Under the pieces are notes generated by a model. The model ran no database searches, was not told the DNA's origin, and saw only the letters and a list, made by a program, of their open reading frames with translations. The translations under genes and the position numbers were made by a program. From Granulosicoccus sp965214025 (GTDB lineage Bacteria; Pseudomonadota; Gammaproteobacteria; Granulosicoccales; Granulosicoccaceae): a stretch of 64,000 nt of DNA. Below, piece after piece: positions 36,832 to 45,508 of this stretch; the stretch's first letter is position 1, and each line of letters opens with the position of its first letter. Location of the stretch: contig CBDCAW010000060.1 of the NCBI GenBank assembly GCA_965214025.1, forward strand, positions 1-64,000, read 5' to 3'.

Positions 36832-37488
36832 ATGTACGAACCTGGAAAACCCTGGAGGCTCAACGAGAGATTTCGTGGCTACCTACCAGTGGTCGTAGAT
36901 GTCGAAACCGGTGGGTTCAACGAGCAGACCGATGCCTTGCTCGAAGTGGCAGTCGTACTGGTGGATCTGGATGAGTCCCAGCAACTGTTACCGGGCAAGA
37001 GCCTCAGCACTCATGTCATGCCCTTCGACGGTGCAAACCTGGAGCCCAAGTCGCTGGAGATCAACGGCATCGATCCGTTCCATCCGCTGCGCGCGGCACG
37101 TGCGGAACACGAAGCGTTGACCTATCTGTTCAACCCGATTCGCGAGGCCGTCAGCGATGCGGGCTGCACCCGGGCAATCCTCGTGGGGCACAACGCCACC
37201 TTCGATCTGAAATTCATCAACGCGGCAGCGGTTCGCTGTGGAATAAAGAAGAACCCCTTCCACCCGTTCAGCTGCTTCGATACCGTCTCGTTCTGCGGTC
37301 TTGCCTACGGCCAGACGGTGCTGGCCAGAGCGGCGGCGGCATCGGGCATCGAGTGGGATACCCGAGAGGCCCACTCAGCCATCTACGACACGCGAATGAC
37401 GGCCGAACTGTTCTGCCGGGTGGTCAACCGATGGGAGAACGCACACATCACGCAGCCTGATCAGCTGCCTGATCGATCATCTTCTTGA
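36832..37488 (+). CDS. rnt: Ribonuclease T
   Basis: This 218-residue DEDDh 3'-5' exonuclease trims tRNA and other stable RNA 3' ends. The catalytic blocks are VVVDVETGGFN (Asp, Glu), LVGHNATFDLKFI (Asp) and HSAIYDTRMTAELF (His, Asp). Upstream, ERFRGYLPV matches the family's N-terminal DRFRG. The start at ATG 36832 is tentative, since no clear Shine-Dalgarno is seen. The last 41 bp overlap the convergent grxD gene. Confidence 0.94.
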   Translation: MYEPGKPWRLNERFRGYLPVVVDVETGGFNEQTDALLEVAVVLVDLDESQQLLPGKSLSTHVMPFDGANLEPKSLEINGIDPFHPLRAARAEHEALTYLFNPIREAVSDAGCTRAILVGHNATFDLKFINAAAVRCGIKKNPFHPFSCFDTVSFCGLAYGQTVLARAAAASGIEWDTREAHSAIYDTRMTAELFCRVVNRWENAHITQPDQLPDRSSS

Positions 37489-37795
37489 GCTCGCCACTTT
37501 CGGCAAGTTCCATCGCGATGTCGCAACCACCGATCAGCTCACCGTTGATGTAGAGCTGCGGGAAGGTCGGCCACTCGGACACCTTGGGAAGCACTTCGCG
37601 AATCTGCGGGTCGGCGATGATGTTGACGAACGCGAATTCACGGTTGCATTGCTTCAATGCCTCGACGGTTCGCATCGAGAACCCGCACATCGGCATCTGG
37701 GGCGTACCTTTCATGTAGAGGACGATCGGATTTTCCGCGATCTGCTGCTGGATGCGTGCGGTCACATCGGTACTGGGATCTGACGAATCGGCCAT
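37448..37795 (-). CDS. grxD: Monothiol glutaredoxin, CGFS type
   Basis: This 115-residue protein runs from ATG 37795. The active site is MCGFSMRTVEAL preceded by VLYMKGTPQMP; WPTFPQLYINGELIGGCDI forms the glutathione-binding part. CGFS glutaredoxins hold and transfer [2Fe-2S] clusters (with BolA-type partners) rather than reduce disulfides. The length matches E. coli GrxD (115). It converges on rnt with a 41-bp overlap, and sodB lies upstream on the same strand. Confidence 0.96.
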   Translation of the reverse strand: MADSSDPSTDVTARIQQQIAENPIVLYMKGTPQMPMCGFSMRTVEALKQCNREFAFVNIIADPQIREVLPKVSEWPTFPQLYINGELIGGCDIAMELAESGELKKMIDQAADQAA

Positions 37796-38036
37796 TGAGG
37801 TAGTTTCCGAAAAGAGTGGGGTGGGTGCGAAGCTCGACGCTTGAGGCACGTGGTCCGGGCTCGAAACCTCGAAGCACTAGGGCCGGCAACCGACGGATCG
37901 GCCCCAGGCGAACCCGTGCCGTACTTCAGTATATCAGTGACTGCCCGGGCACCCGCAATCGGGCACTCGAGCACACGTGCCGGTCGGCATTCGCTGAAAG
38001 GCCGGAGCCTGCGCGACAGCCGCTTGTCGAAAAGTC

Positions 38037-38639
38037 TCAGGCAGCGGCAAAACGCTCCGACACCTTTGCCCAGTCGATGATGTCCAGCCAGGCATCGATG
38101 TAGTCGGGCCGCTTGTTCTGGTAGTGCAGGTAATAGGCGTGTTCCCACACATCCATGCCGAGCAACGGCGTGCCCTGATGGTCGGCGACCTTCATGAGCG
38201 GGTTGTCCTGATTCGGCGTGGACGTGACGACCAGCTTGCCATCGGCCTTGATCAGCCAGGCAAACCCCGAACCGAACTGGCCCACACCGGCCTCCTTGAT
38301 CTTCGTCTTCAGGTCGCTCATCGATCCGAAGGTGGAATCGATGGCCGAAGACAACTCACTGCTGGGGGAGCTGCCGCCATCGCACATGGAGTTCCAGTAG
38401 ATGATGTGGTTGTAGAAACCGCCGCCGTTGTTACGTACGGCAGCCGAGGTGCTGCCGTCCACACCTTTCATGACCACCTCCAGCGACTGGTCCGCCATCG
38501 CTGTACCGTCCACGGCGCCGGTGAACTTGTCGAAATACGTCTTGTGGTGCTTGCCGTAATGAATCTCCATCGTCTTAGCGTCGATGTTCGGCTCGAGTGC
38601 GGAATAGTCGTACGGCAGGTCGGGAAATTCGAAGGCCAT
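38037..38639 (-). CDS. sodB: Superoxide dismutase, Fe type
   Basis: The enzyme is 200 residues, converting superoxide to hydrogen peroxide and oxygen. AAGGAG precedes the ATG at 38639. Metal ligands are visible in order: His in MEIHYGKHHKTYFDKF, His in YNHIIYWNSM, then MDVWEHAYYLHYQNKRPDYI with the Asp and His ligands. FGSGFAWL gives the Gln/Gly region, and the sequence around it favours iron over manganese. It is followed 240 bp later by grxD. Confidence 0.95.
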   Translation of the reverse strand: MAFEFPDLPYDYSALEPNIDAKTMEIHYGKHHKTYFDKFTGAVDGTAMADQSLEVVMKGVDGSTSAAVRNNGGGFYNHIIYWNSMCDGGSSPSSELSSAIDSTFGSMSDLKTKIKEAGVGQFGSGFAWLIKADGKLVVTSTPNQDNPLMKVADHQGTPLLGMDVWEHAYYLHYQNKRPDYIDAWLDIIDWAKVSERFAAA

Positions 38640-38941
38640 GGGAACTCCTTGTTGGGGGTTATTGAACGATAGGGTCAGCAGCGTTGAAATCAAAACGCCA
38701 ACGCGATACGGGCACTGCTCTCAGGCACTGGGCTCGGCATGATGTCGACGTGACGGCCGCGATGCGCCGGGCATGATCGTCATCGCGACCTGCACGGTGC
38801 GTCCGACATCATCACCGTAGTGACAGGTGCGATGTGCACGGCACGATCGTCGCACTACCGACCGGCGATTACCAGCCGCGGGTTTCCTGGCCCACAGGTT
38901 TCACGCCTGATGACAGTTCGTCAATGCTGATGCACCGCAGC

Positions 38942-38967
38942 GCCCCGATCATCTGAATGATCGGGGC
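38942..38967. promoter_or_regulatory. Perfect 11-bp inverted repeat upstream of argD
   Basis: GCCCCGATCAT-ctga-ATGATCGGGGC lies about 70 bp before the argD start and directly upstream of a promoter-like pair. No T-tract follows and no gene ends here, so an operator or RNA element is likelier than a terminator. Confidence 0.55.
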
Positions 38968-38968
38968 A

Positions 38969-38997
38969 TTACAGTGCACCGGGATCAAGTGTAAGAT
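38969..38997 (+). promoter_or_regulatory. Putative sigma-70 promoter for argD-argF
   Basis: TTACAG and TAAGAT are separated by exactly 17 nt and end 39 nt before the argD ATG. The -35 match to TTGACA is weak and the -10 match to TATAAT is moderate. Confidence 0.4.
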
Positions 38998-39035
38998 GGC
39001 CGGTTTCGCGTCACAACGGTGAGAGGACTACTAGC

Positions 39036-40244
39036 ATGGCAGCGTTGATGTCTTCCTATGGCAGGCTTCCGGTCACGATGGTTAGCGGGCGCGGTGCCGA
39101 CGTGGTCGACGATCAGGGCAGGCATTACCTGGATGCGTTGTCGGGTATCGCCGTCTGTTCGCTGGGACACGCCAACCCTGCCATCACCGCGGCCATTACC
39201 GAGCAGGCGAGCACCTTGCTGCATTGCTCCAACCTCTACCATATTCCGGAGCAGGAAGCGCTCGGCACCCGGCTGTGCGAACTGGCCGGCATGGACAAGG
39301 CCTTCTTTTGCAACTCGGGTGCGGAAGCCAACGAGGCGTGCATCAAGATCGCGCGGCTGCATGGCCATCGACGAGGCATCGAGAACCCGATCATCATCGT
39401 TACTGATACCGCCTTTCACGGCCGCACCCTGGCCACCTTGTCGGCCACCGGCAACCGCAAGATCCAGAATGGCTTCGGGCCCCTGGTCGGTGGCTTCCTG
39501 GTGGTGCCCTATGACGATGTGGAAGCGATCCGTACGCTGGCGGCCGAGCGCGACGATATCGTGGCCGTGATGGTCGAGCCGGTACAGGGCGAAGGTGGAA
39601 TCAACGTACCGGACGAGCACTACCTGCCGGCTCTGCGTGAGCTCTGCACCCAGCATGAGTGGCTGCTGATGCTCGACGAGATCCAGTCCGGCATGGGTCG
39701 TACCGGTGCCTGGTTCGCCTGCCAGCACAGCGCGGTGAAGCCAGACGTCATGGCGCTGGCCAAGGCACTGGGCAACGGCGTACCGATCGGTGCCTGTCTG
39801 GCCCGCGGCGCGGCTGCGGATCTCGTGCAGCCGGGCAGCCATGGCACCACGTTCGGTGGCAATCCGCTCGCCTGCCGCGTCGGTCTGACCGTCATCGAGC
39901 AGATCGAAAAGGAAGGCTTGCTGCTACGCGCGGAGGCCCTCGGTGAACGGTTTCTCGACGGTTTCCGCCAGGCGTTGCACAACCGGCCGGGTGTACGGGA
40001 AATACGTGGCAAGGGCCTGATGATCGGTATCGAACTCGACAGGCCCTGTGGCGAACTGGTGCAGCGAGCCCTGGATGTCGGGCTGCTGATCAATGTGGCT
40101 TCTGGCAAGGTGATCCGCCTGCTGCCGCCGATGATCCTCACCGATGCCCAGGCCGATACCGTGGTTCGGCAGGTCAGCGAGCTGGTCGTGGAATTTCTCG
40201 CCGAGCAGAACGGCGAGTCGGCCGGCGCGAGCGCCGAGCGATGA
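39036..40244 (+). CDS. argD: Acetylornithine/ornithine aminotransferase
   Basis: This 402-residue PLP-dependent class III aminotransferase makes N-acetylornithine in arginine synthesis and may also act on succinyldiaminopimelate. Blocks include DALSGIAVCSLGHANPAI, FFCNSGAEANEACIKIAR (phosphate binding), FHGRTLATLSATG, LMLDEIQSGMGRTG (the Asp that contacts PLP) and VMALAKALGNGVPIGA with the Lys that forms the Schiff base. GTTHG-like SHGTTFGGNPLACRVG follows. The stop overlaps the argF start (ATGA). Confidence 0.94.
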   Translation: MAALMSSYGRLPVTMVSGRGADVVDDQGRHYLDALSGIAVCSLGHANPAITAAITEQASTLLHCSNLYHIPEQEALGTRLCELAGMDKAFFCNSGAEANEACIKIARLHGHRRGIENPIIIVTDTAFHGRTLATLSATGNRKIQNGFGPLVGGFLVVPYDDVEAIRTLAAERDDIVAVMVEPVQGEGGINVPDEHYLPALRELCTQHEWLLMLDEIQSGMGRTGAWFACQHSAVKPDVMALAKALGNGVPIGACLARGAAADLVQPGSHGTTFGGNPLACRVGLTVIEQIEKEGLLLRAEALGERFLDGFRQALHNRPGVREIRGKGLMIGIELDRPCGELVQRALDVGLLINVASGKVIRLLPPMILTDAQADTVVRQVSELVVEFLAEQNGESAGASAER

Positions 40245-41146
40245 CGCGTCACTTCCTGAGTGAGCTCGACCTCACGGCCGACGAGTTTCGCGCGATCATT
40301 GCCCGCGGCACCGAGTTTCGCCGGCAGCACGAAAGCGGTACCGGCGAAGCCCTGCTGCCGAACCGGGTGCTCGCGATGATCTTCGAGAAATCTTCGACGC
40401 GCACTCGCGTCTCCTTTGAAACCGGCATGGCACAGCTCGGTGGTCATGCCATCTACCTGTCTCCCGAAGGCACTCAGCTCGGCCGCGGCGAACCACTGGC
40501 CGACACTGCCCGCGTGCTGTCGCAGATGGTGAACATCATCAGCGTGCGCACGTTCTCCCAGGCTGCACTGGCAGATTTCGCCGCGGCGGCCAGCGTGCCG
40601 GTGATCAACGCGCTGACCGATCTGCTGCACCCATGCCAGTTGCTGGCCGACATGCAGACCTTCGCAGAGCACGCCGGCAGCATCGAAGGCAAGCAGGTTA
40701 CCTGGGTAGGAGACGGCAACAACATGTGCAACTCCTACATCAATACCGCCTGCCTGCTGGGTTTCGAGCTGAACATCGCGTGCCCCGAAGGCTATGAACC
40801 CGACCCTGCCACGCTCGAGGCCGCTGGAAACTGCGCACGTATCGTGCGTGATCCGATCGAGGCCTGTGAAGGCTCGCACCTCGTTGCCACGGATGTCTGG
40901 GCCAGCATGGGGCAGGAAGCGGAGCAGCAGACGCGAACGCTCGCCTTCGCAGACTACTGTGTGAGCGAGGAATTGATGAAGCGGGCCGACACCGCAGCGC
41001 TTTTCATGCATTGCCTGCCGGCCCATCGTGGCGAGGAAGTCACCGCCGAGGTGATCGACGGCCCCCGCAGCGTGGTGTGGAACGAGGCCGGCAACCGGCT
41101 GCACGCCCAGAAGGCGCTGATCGAGTTCTTGCTGGCGAAAGCCTGA
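40241..41146 (+). CDS. argF: Ornithine carbamoyltransferase
   Basis: This 301-residue enzyme makes citrulline from ornithine and carbamoyl phosphate. The carbamoyl-phosphate motif is FEKSSTRTRVSFE, followed by LLHPCQLLADMQTF. Ornithine-binding residues lie in VWASMGQE, and the C-terminal active-site FMHCLPAHRGEEV contains the family's HCLP. The ATG overlaps the argD stop by 4 bp, so the two arginine genes are coupled. ArgF subunits are normally about 300-335 residues. Confidence 0.96.
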   Translation: MTRHFLSELDLTADEFRAIIARGTEFRRQHESGTGEALLPNRVLAMIFEKSSTRTRVSFETGMAQLGGHAIYLSPEGTQLGRGEPLADTARVLSQMVNIISVRTFSQAALADFAAAASVPVINALTDLLHPCQLLADMQTFAEHAGSIEGKQVTWVGDGNNMCNSYINTACLLGFELNIACPEGYEPDPATLEAAGNCARIVRDPIEACEGSHLVATDVWASMGQEAEQQTRTLAFADYCVSEELMKRADTAALFMHCLPAHRGEEVTAEVIDGPRSVVWNEAGNRLHAQKALIEFLLAKA

Positions 41147-41301
41147 GGCCTCGGCTCGCAGGTCGAATCCTCGCAGCAGATCCAATCCCCGCTGACGAAG
41201 ACCCTGTTTCGCTGGCTCATCCCTTGCATCCTGCCAGTCCGGCTGCCAGCCCCCGGGAGGCTGTACAGATCCGACGTTCAGGGGACGAGGAGCACGTCAG
41301 C

Positions 41302-42126
41302 ATGAGTCAGACCGCAACCGCGCGCTGGGCCACGCTCAGCAAGGGCCAGGCCTTCGCCATTCACTTCGCTTTGAGCCTGTTGATATTCAGCTCGCTGGTG
41401 TTCGTCATGCTGCGCTGGTGGTTTCCCGGTGAGCTGTTCATGATCGATGGTGGCTGGCAGGGGTTGAAGCTTGTCGCCATGGTGGACCTGGTACTGGGAC
41501 CGGCGCTGACCCTTTTGCTGTACAAGCCCGGCAAGCCGAAACTGTTGCTGGACATGTCGCTGATTGCCCTCATCCAGATCGGTGCACTGGCGTACGGCTT
41601 CGCCACCACCTGGCAACAGCGCACCGTGGCTGTGGTATACGCCGATCACCAGTTCAACACGCTATCGAACCAGGCGCTCCGAGAGGCCAACGCGGAGCTG
41701 CTCAATCGTGGTCTCCAGCCACGACGCCTGTCGAGCTTGAGCAACACGACCCCTGCCCTGCTCTACACACCGCCGCCGACCCGGGAGAACTACGGCAAGT
41801 ATCTGGCCGACCTGTTCAACGGCTTTCCAGAGCCCCACGAACGCAGCGACCAGTTCGTTGCCTTGAAAGAGCGCGACGAGCGCATGCGCAAAGACGCTCT
41901 CGATGACGCTGCCCTGCAGTCGCGTGGGGAATTGCAGCAGGTGCGCACGGCACTCGACGGGCACGGTATCGATCGAGAGAGTGTCGAGCTCTACCGTTTC
42001 AAGAGTCGTTATGCAAAGGGTGTAGCCGCGTTCGATCCGGAGGCGATGAAGATCGTCGACTACGTGCCGATCGACGCCGCATCGACACCGGCGAAGGTCA
42101 CGGCTGACCGCTCCACTGCAAAATAA
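41302..42126 (+). CDS. TfpX/TfpZ-type type IV pilin accessory protein
   Basis: The protein is 274 residues from the ATG at 41302 (GAGGAG about 12 nt upstream). Three or four N-terminal hydrophobic segments (FALSLLIFSSLVFVMLRWWF, LVAMVDLVLGPALTLLLY, LIALIQIGALAYGFATTW) are followed by a polar periplasmic domain of about 150 residues. WFPGELFMIDGGWQGL and VDLVLGPALTLL are typical of TfpX/TfpZ proteins, which assist assembly of particular pilins. No pilin gene is adjacent, which is unusual because accessory proteins normally sit beside their pilin. It follows argF by 155 bp. Confidence 0.85.
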   Translation: MSQTATARWATLSKGQAFAIHFALSLLIFSSLVFVMLRWWFPGELFMIDGGWQGLKLVAMVDLVLGPALTLLLYKPGKPKLLLDMSLIALIQIGALAYGFATTWQQRTVAVVYADHQFNTLSNQALREANAELLNRGLQPRRLSSLSNTTPALLYTPPPTRENYGKYLADLFNGFPEPHERSDQFVALKERDERMRKDALDDAALQSRGELQQVRTALDGHGIDRESVELYRFKSRYAKGVAAFDPEAMKIVDYVPIDAASTPAKVTADRSTAK

Positions 42127-42186
42127 CCGGGGTAATGCCCACCCCTTGGCTCGACGAGCAACCGTGAGTCGGTCGATGACGAGCCT

Positions 42187-43875
42187 CTAGAACGTCTCCC
42201 GCAGCTCCTGGATCGGTGACGGGGGTGAGTACCGGATGGAGAGCAGCACTGCATTGCTCTCACCGGTCAGGAACTCGCTGGTAACGGTCTCGTCGAACGT
42301 ATCCACTCCGTTGAGATCAACCTCACCGGTCGGCGTGATGTCAGAGAATTCCACCAACGATCGTTGCCGACGGTAGAGATACGACAGTGCAACAGACCAT
42401 TCACGTGAGAAAGCCCAGTTCACACGCGGCTCCAGACTCAGGAACCGCCGCTTGAACCTGTCGTCGTCGGCGACGTCGGAGAAATCCGGATCGAAGGCCC
42501 GTGCCTGCAGCTGCAGGCTGACCCTTTGAGTAAGGTCGCGCCGCAGGCCAAGCCGCAGGTCGAGTGCCTGTTCCTCACGCCCGGTATCACTTGGCGACAG
42601 ATCGAACCCCAGCCGTGCATCGTAACGCGAGCGCCTGGTCTGATAGGCCACGGACGCATTGGCCAGCCACCCCTCTTCCGTGTATTCGAGGCCGGTCAGC
42701 CGGTCAGCAAGGTCATCCCCGCTCAAGCCGGTTTCGTCGTCTGGCCGGAACAGGTCGGTGTCGTCCGTTTTTTTCACGAACCCCCCCAGCTCCAGGGCCA
42801 CGTCGACGGTTGGCGAGATGTCGCGCTGGTAACCCACGGTGAGCCGTGTGGTGCCCGACAACGACTCGCGCTTCGGGTCACGCAGCACGAGCCGCTCATC
42901 GGGGTCTTCTTCCTTGTCCTCGAACGCGAAGATGACGCCGGCGTCCGCTTCGGTATCCGCCCGGTAGTCGATGTAACCGGCGTTCAACAAGAGGGTACTG
43001 ATCGGTGAAAGCGCATATCTCCAGCCAAGATCGAAACGCGCCTCTCTGAAGTCGTCGAGCTCGCCGCCGTAGGTGAATGGCGTGGGCACGTCGTCGAAGG
43101 TGAGCTGATCCAGCGGTATGTTCGGGTCGAAGCCCGGCGGACGATTGGTGGATTGCAGGAAGGTGACGTAACGATCTACCAGAGCATCCTGCGGATCGGT
43201 CAACCCGTGCTCCACATCCGTATAGCTCAATCGTGCGTCGAGGCTGCTACGTCGGGAGAGCTCGAAGGTGATGTTGGGTGTGACCTCGATTCGCTGACGA
43301 TCGATATTCTTCTGCGTATCGGCATTCTCACCGGTGTCGATCCCGATGACGTCACCGCTGTTGAGATCGGCTGAGATTTCCTGTGTGGGTTTGTCTTGCG
43401 TGAACTTGAATCCGGACCCGTACCGGTAGCGCTGCCCCTTGAAGATGGCGTCGAAGGCGGCGGACTGATTGGATTCGATCTCTTCGTCTTCACGGGCATC
43501 GCTGATGGTCAGTACACCATCGCCCTGCAGCAACCCGCGCATGATGGTCGTCTGCGACTCGCGGCTCAAACCCAGCGACCCGACCACCCGCGTGGCGCTG
43601 ACCTGCTCCTGGGTTACCGCATCGAGACGATAGTTGTCATCGAACCGCTGATCCACACCGAGCGAGGGTTCCAGCACCCACACATCCGACCGTGACGGCA
43701 CCGATACGAGCAAGAGAGACACCGTAAGCGCGGCAGAAGCGAAAAGCTGCCAGAGGCTGCCCGACCGGCGCGGCCCGGAGAGCGTGCGCGATGAGCGGAT
43801 GCATTGACGAGCGATACGTTGACGAAACTGACGTCCACGAACCATACGCTCGCGAACCGGACATTGAGGAACCAT
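42187..43875 (-). CDS. Outer-membrane beta-barrel protein of an exopolysaccharide-type locus
   Basis: This 562-residue protein has a late signal helix (FASAALTVSLLLVSVPSRSD) after an unusually long basic n-region; an in-frame ATG at 43845 would shorten it. The mature part alternates polar and aromatic residues in beta-strand-sized blocks, with many acidic loops (for example EDKEEDPDERL, DDTDLFRPDDE). It ends in the barrel-closing pattern LLSIRYSPPSPIQELRETF with terminal Phe. Such barrels accompany Wza-like export proteins in EPS or PEP-CTERM loci. The export-protein gene lies directly upstream (23 bp). Function is inferred from fold and neighbour. Confidence 0.8.
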   Translation of the reverse strand: MVPQCPVRERMVRGRQFRQRIARQCIRSSRTLSGPRRSGSLWQLFASAALTVSLLLVSVPSRSDVWVLEPSLGVDQRFDDNYRLDAVTQEQVSATRVVGSLGLSRESQTTIMRGLLQGDGVLTISDAREDEEIESNQSAAFDAIFKGQRYRYGSGFKFTQDKPTQEISADLNSGDVIGIDTGENADTQKNIDRQRIEVTPNITFELSRRSSLDARLSYTDVEHGLTDPQDALVDRYVTFLQSTNRPPGFDPNIPLDQLTFDDVPTPFTYGGELDDFREARFDLGWRYALSPISTLLLNAGYIDYRADTEADAGVIFAFEDKEEDPDERLVLRDPKRESLSGTTRLTVGYQRDISPTVDVALELGGFVKKTDDTDLFRPDDETGLSGDDLADRLTGLEYTEEGWLANASVAYQTRRSRYDARLGFDLSPSDTGREEQALDLRLGLRRDLTQRVSLQLQARAFDPDFSDVADDDRFKRRFLSLEPRVNWAFSREWSVALSYLYRRQRSLVEFSDITPTGEVDLNGVDTFDETVTSEFLTGESNAVLLSIRYSPPSPIQELRETF

Positions 43876-43898
43876 GAGAGAAGCCTGCCGCGCCGGCT

Positions 43899-44501
43899 CT
43901 AGGGTACGACGACGACATCACCGCTTTGAAGAAGGATGTTCTGCTCCAGGCTGCGACCGCGCTCGATATCGCGGAAGTCGAACTCATAGGTGACCTCTCG
44001 ACCGTCCTGGCGGCGCAGCACGCGGATATTGCGATCGCTGGCATACGGGGTGGTGCCGCCTGCGAGCGTGAGTGCCTGAACGACATCGACATAGCGACCG
44101 AGCGTGAACTGACCGGGCTCGTTCACCTCACCGAGCACGAACACGGTGTACCCGGACACCTTGTCCACCGCCACCGTGACTTCCGCATCCGGAATGAAAC
44201 GCGCAATGCGCTGGCCGATCTCGTCCTGCACCTCGACCGGCGTACGCCCGGACACCTGCACGTCGCCGACGAGCGGGTAGGAGATACCACCATCGGGCCG
44301 TACGAGCACCTCCCGATCGAGATCGTCCTCCTTCCAGACCGATATCTGCAGGACGTCCTCCGGCCCGATCCGGTATTCGAGACCCGCACTCTCCTGCGCC
44401 TGTGACAGGCCGGTAAACCCTGCCAGACAGACGACGATGGCGACGGCGGAACCGACAAGACGTGTGGCCGTGAGCCGCAGCAGGAAAGAGAGAGACGCCA
44501 T
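43899..44501 (-). CDS. Polysaccharide export protein (Wza/KpsD-like, short form)
   Basis: This 200-residue secreted protein has signal peptide AIVVCLAGFTGLSQAQ. A poly_export domain follows (YRIGPEDVLQISVWKEDDL, VRPDGGISYPLVGDVQVSG), then one SLBB-type segment (VFVLGEVNEPGQFTLGRY). I see no lipobox Cys, so it may stay periplasmic. Full-length Wza has further SLBB repeats and a C-terminal helix; this short form is typical of EpsE-like/XrtA-associated proteins. It shares an operon with the barrel protein, but no glycosyltransferase or chain-length gene is nearby. Confidence 0.9.
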   Translation of the reverse strand: MASLSFLLRLTATRLVGSAVAIVVCLAGFTGLSQAQESAGLEYRIGPEDVLQISVWKEDDLDREVLVRPDGGISYPLVGDVQVSGRTPVEVQDEIGQRIARFIPDAEVTVAVDKVSGYTVFVLGEVNEPGQFTLGRYVDVVQALTLAGGTTPYASDRNIRVLRRQDGREVTYEFDFRDIERGRSLEQNILLQSGDVVVVP

Positions 44502-44851
44502 CGAGGTATTGCTCCATCGACAACCCGCTGAACCGCTGACGCGGCGACGGATTGGAGTGTAAGTGATTTCCGCAGTATAGCCGACTCTTTCACCTCAGAC
44601 GCCTGGTGCACGAGATCATCGATAGCACGTCATGGCAGTGCGCGCGATTCCCGCGGATCGCGAGACGGTGGCCCGGTCGGACAGGTCTGCAACTTCCCGG
44701 CGGGTGCGAAACAGTGTTCCGCTCGGAGACGGCCCCTGAGACTCCCGGCTGGGGCCCGGATTCAAGATTTCGGACATCGTGCCGCTCCGAACCGGGTAGG
44801 TGACGTTCATCGAGCTCACCACCCGACGCCTTGGTTCACTGAAGGAGACGC
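44502..44851. other. 350-bp divergent intergenic region
   Basis: The region lies between the export-protein gene (minus) and the cupredoxin-like gene (plus) and must hold both promoters. I find no convincing gene, hairpin or recognisable operator in it; open frames here look non-coding. Confidence 0.5.
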
Positions 44852-45499
44852 ATGAGCACGAAAGCCTGGTATGTCCTGCTGTTTTCGGTGCTATGCCACG
44901 GAACCGGCTGGGCGAGTTCGCTGCTCGTGACCGTGACCGATGCGCAGGGTCAACGCCTGGAGCACGCCGTGATCTCTGTTCACGGCGACAAGCCTATACC
45001 CGCCGCCTCCGGCACCCGGGCAGTCATGGATCAGCGGGCCCGCCAGTTCGCACCGACCGTACTACCGATCCAGCAGGGCACCGAGGTGTCTTTCCCGAAC
45101 ACTGACGATGTGCGGCACCATGTCTACTCATTCTCGTTCCCCAACAATTTCGAACTCAAGCTGTATCACGGGGAAGCCAGTACACCGGTCAGGTTCGAGC
45201 ACGCGGGAATCGTCGCCCTGGGCTGCAACATCCACGATGGCATGGTCGGTTTTCTGCAAGTCGTCGACACGCCCTGGTTCTCGAAAACCGGCAATGATGG
45301 GATGGCCGCGCTCGATGGAGTACCAAGCGGCAACTACACCTTGCAAGTCTGGCATCCGGATCTCGGTGTCAAGTACGTGCGTGAGCCGCTGACCCTGACG
45401 AACGGGCACCAGTCAAAAACGATCGCCTTGCAGACCGAGCAAGTGCGTCGGACCGAGAAGCGGACAGTGAGCCCTCTGCAGTCTCTGTTCGAAGACTGA
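44852..45499 (+). CDS. Exported cupredoxin-like protein (methylamine-utilisation type)
   Basis: The protein is 215 residues with signal peptide AWYVLLFSVLCHGTGWAS. The domain resembles plastocyanin-like proteins annotated as methylamine utilisation (MauL-type). The first copper ligand His lies in DVRHHVYSFSFPN. The C-x2-H-x2-M set is in GCNIHDGMVGF. A beta-sandwich segment follows (LDGVPSGNYTLQVWHPDL), as in carboxypeptidase-regulatory-like domains. A type I copper site is therefore likely. The GGDEF/EAL gene starts 9 nt after the stop, so this protein may feed a redox or copper signal to it; that is an inference. Confidence 0.85.
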   Translation: MSTKAWYVLLFSVLCHGTGWASSLLVTVTDAQGQRLEHAVISVHGDKPIPAASGTRAVMDQRARQFAPTVLPIQQGTEVSFPNTDDVRHHVYSFSFPNNFELKLYHGEASTPVRFEHAGIVALGCNIHDGMVGFLQVVDTPWFSKTGNDGMAALDGVPSGNYTLQVWHPDLGVKYVREPLTLTNGHQSKTIALQTEQVRRTEKRTVSPLQSLFED

Positions 45500-45508
45500 C
45501 GCTCGATC

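Noticed and set aside
38694..38880. Possible degenerate repeats upstream of sodB
   Set aside because: Similar GATCGTC/CACGATC words recur, but without a fixed period or good alignment.
39620..41185. 521-codon open frame antisense to argD and argF
   Set aside because: Both sense genes have complete catalytic motifs, and the antisense product shows no domain or start context.
42130..42146. GGGGT/ACCCC hairpin between two convergent genes
   Set aside because: The stem is only 5 bp and no T-tract follows on either strand, so a terminator call is not supported.
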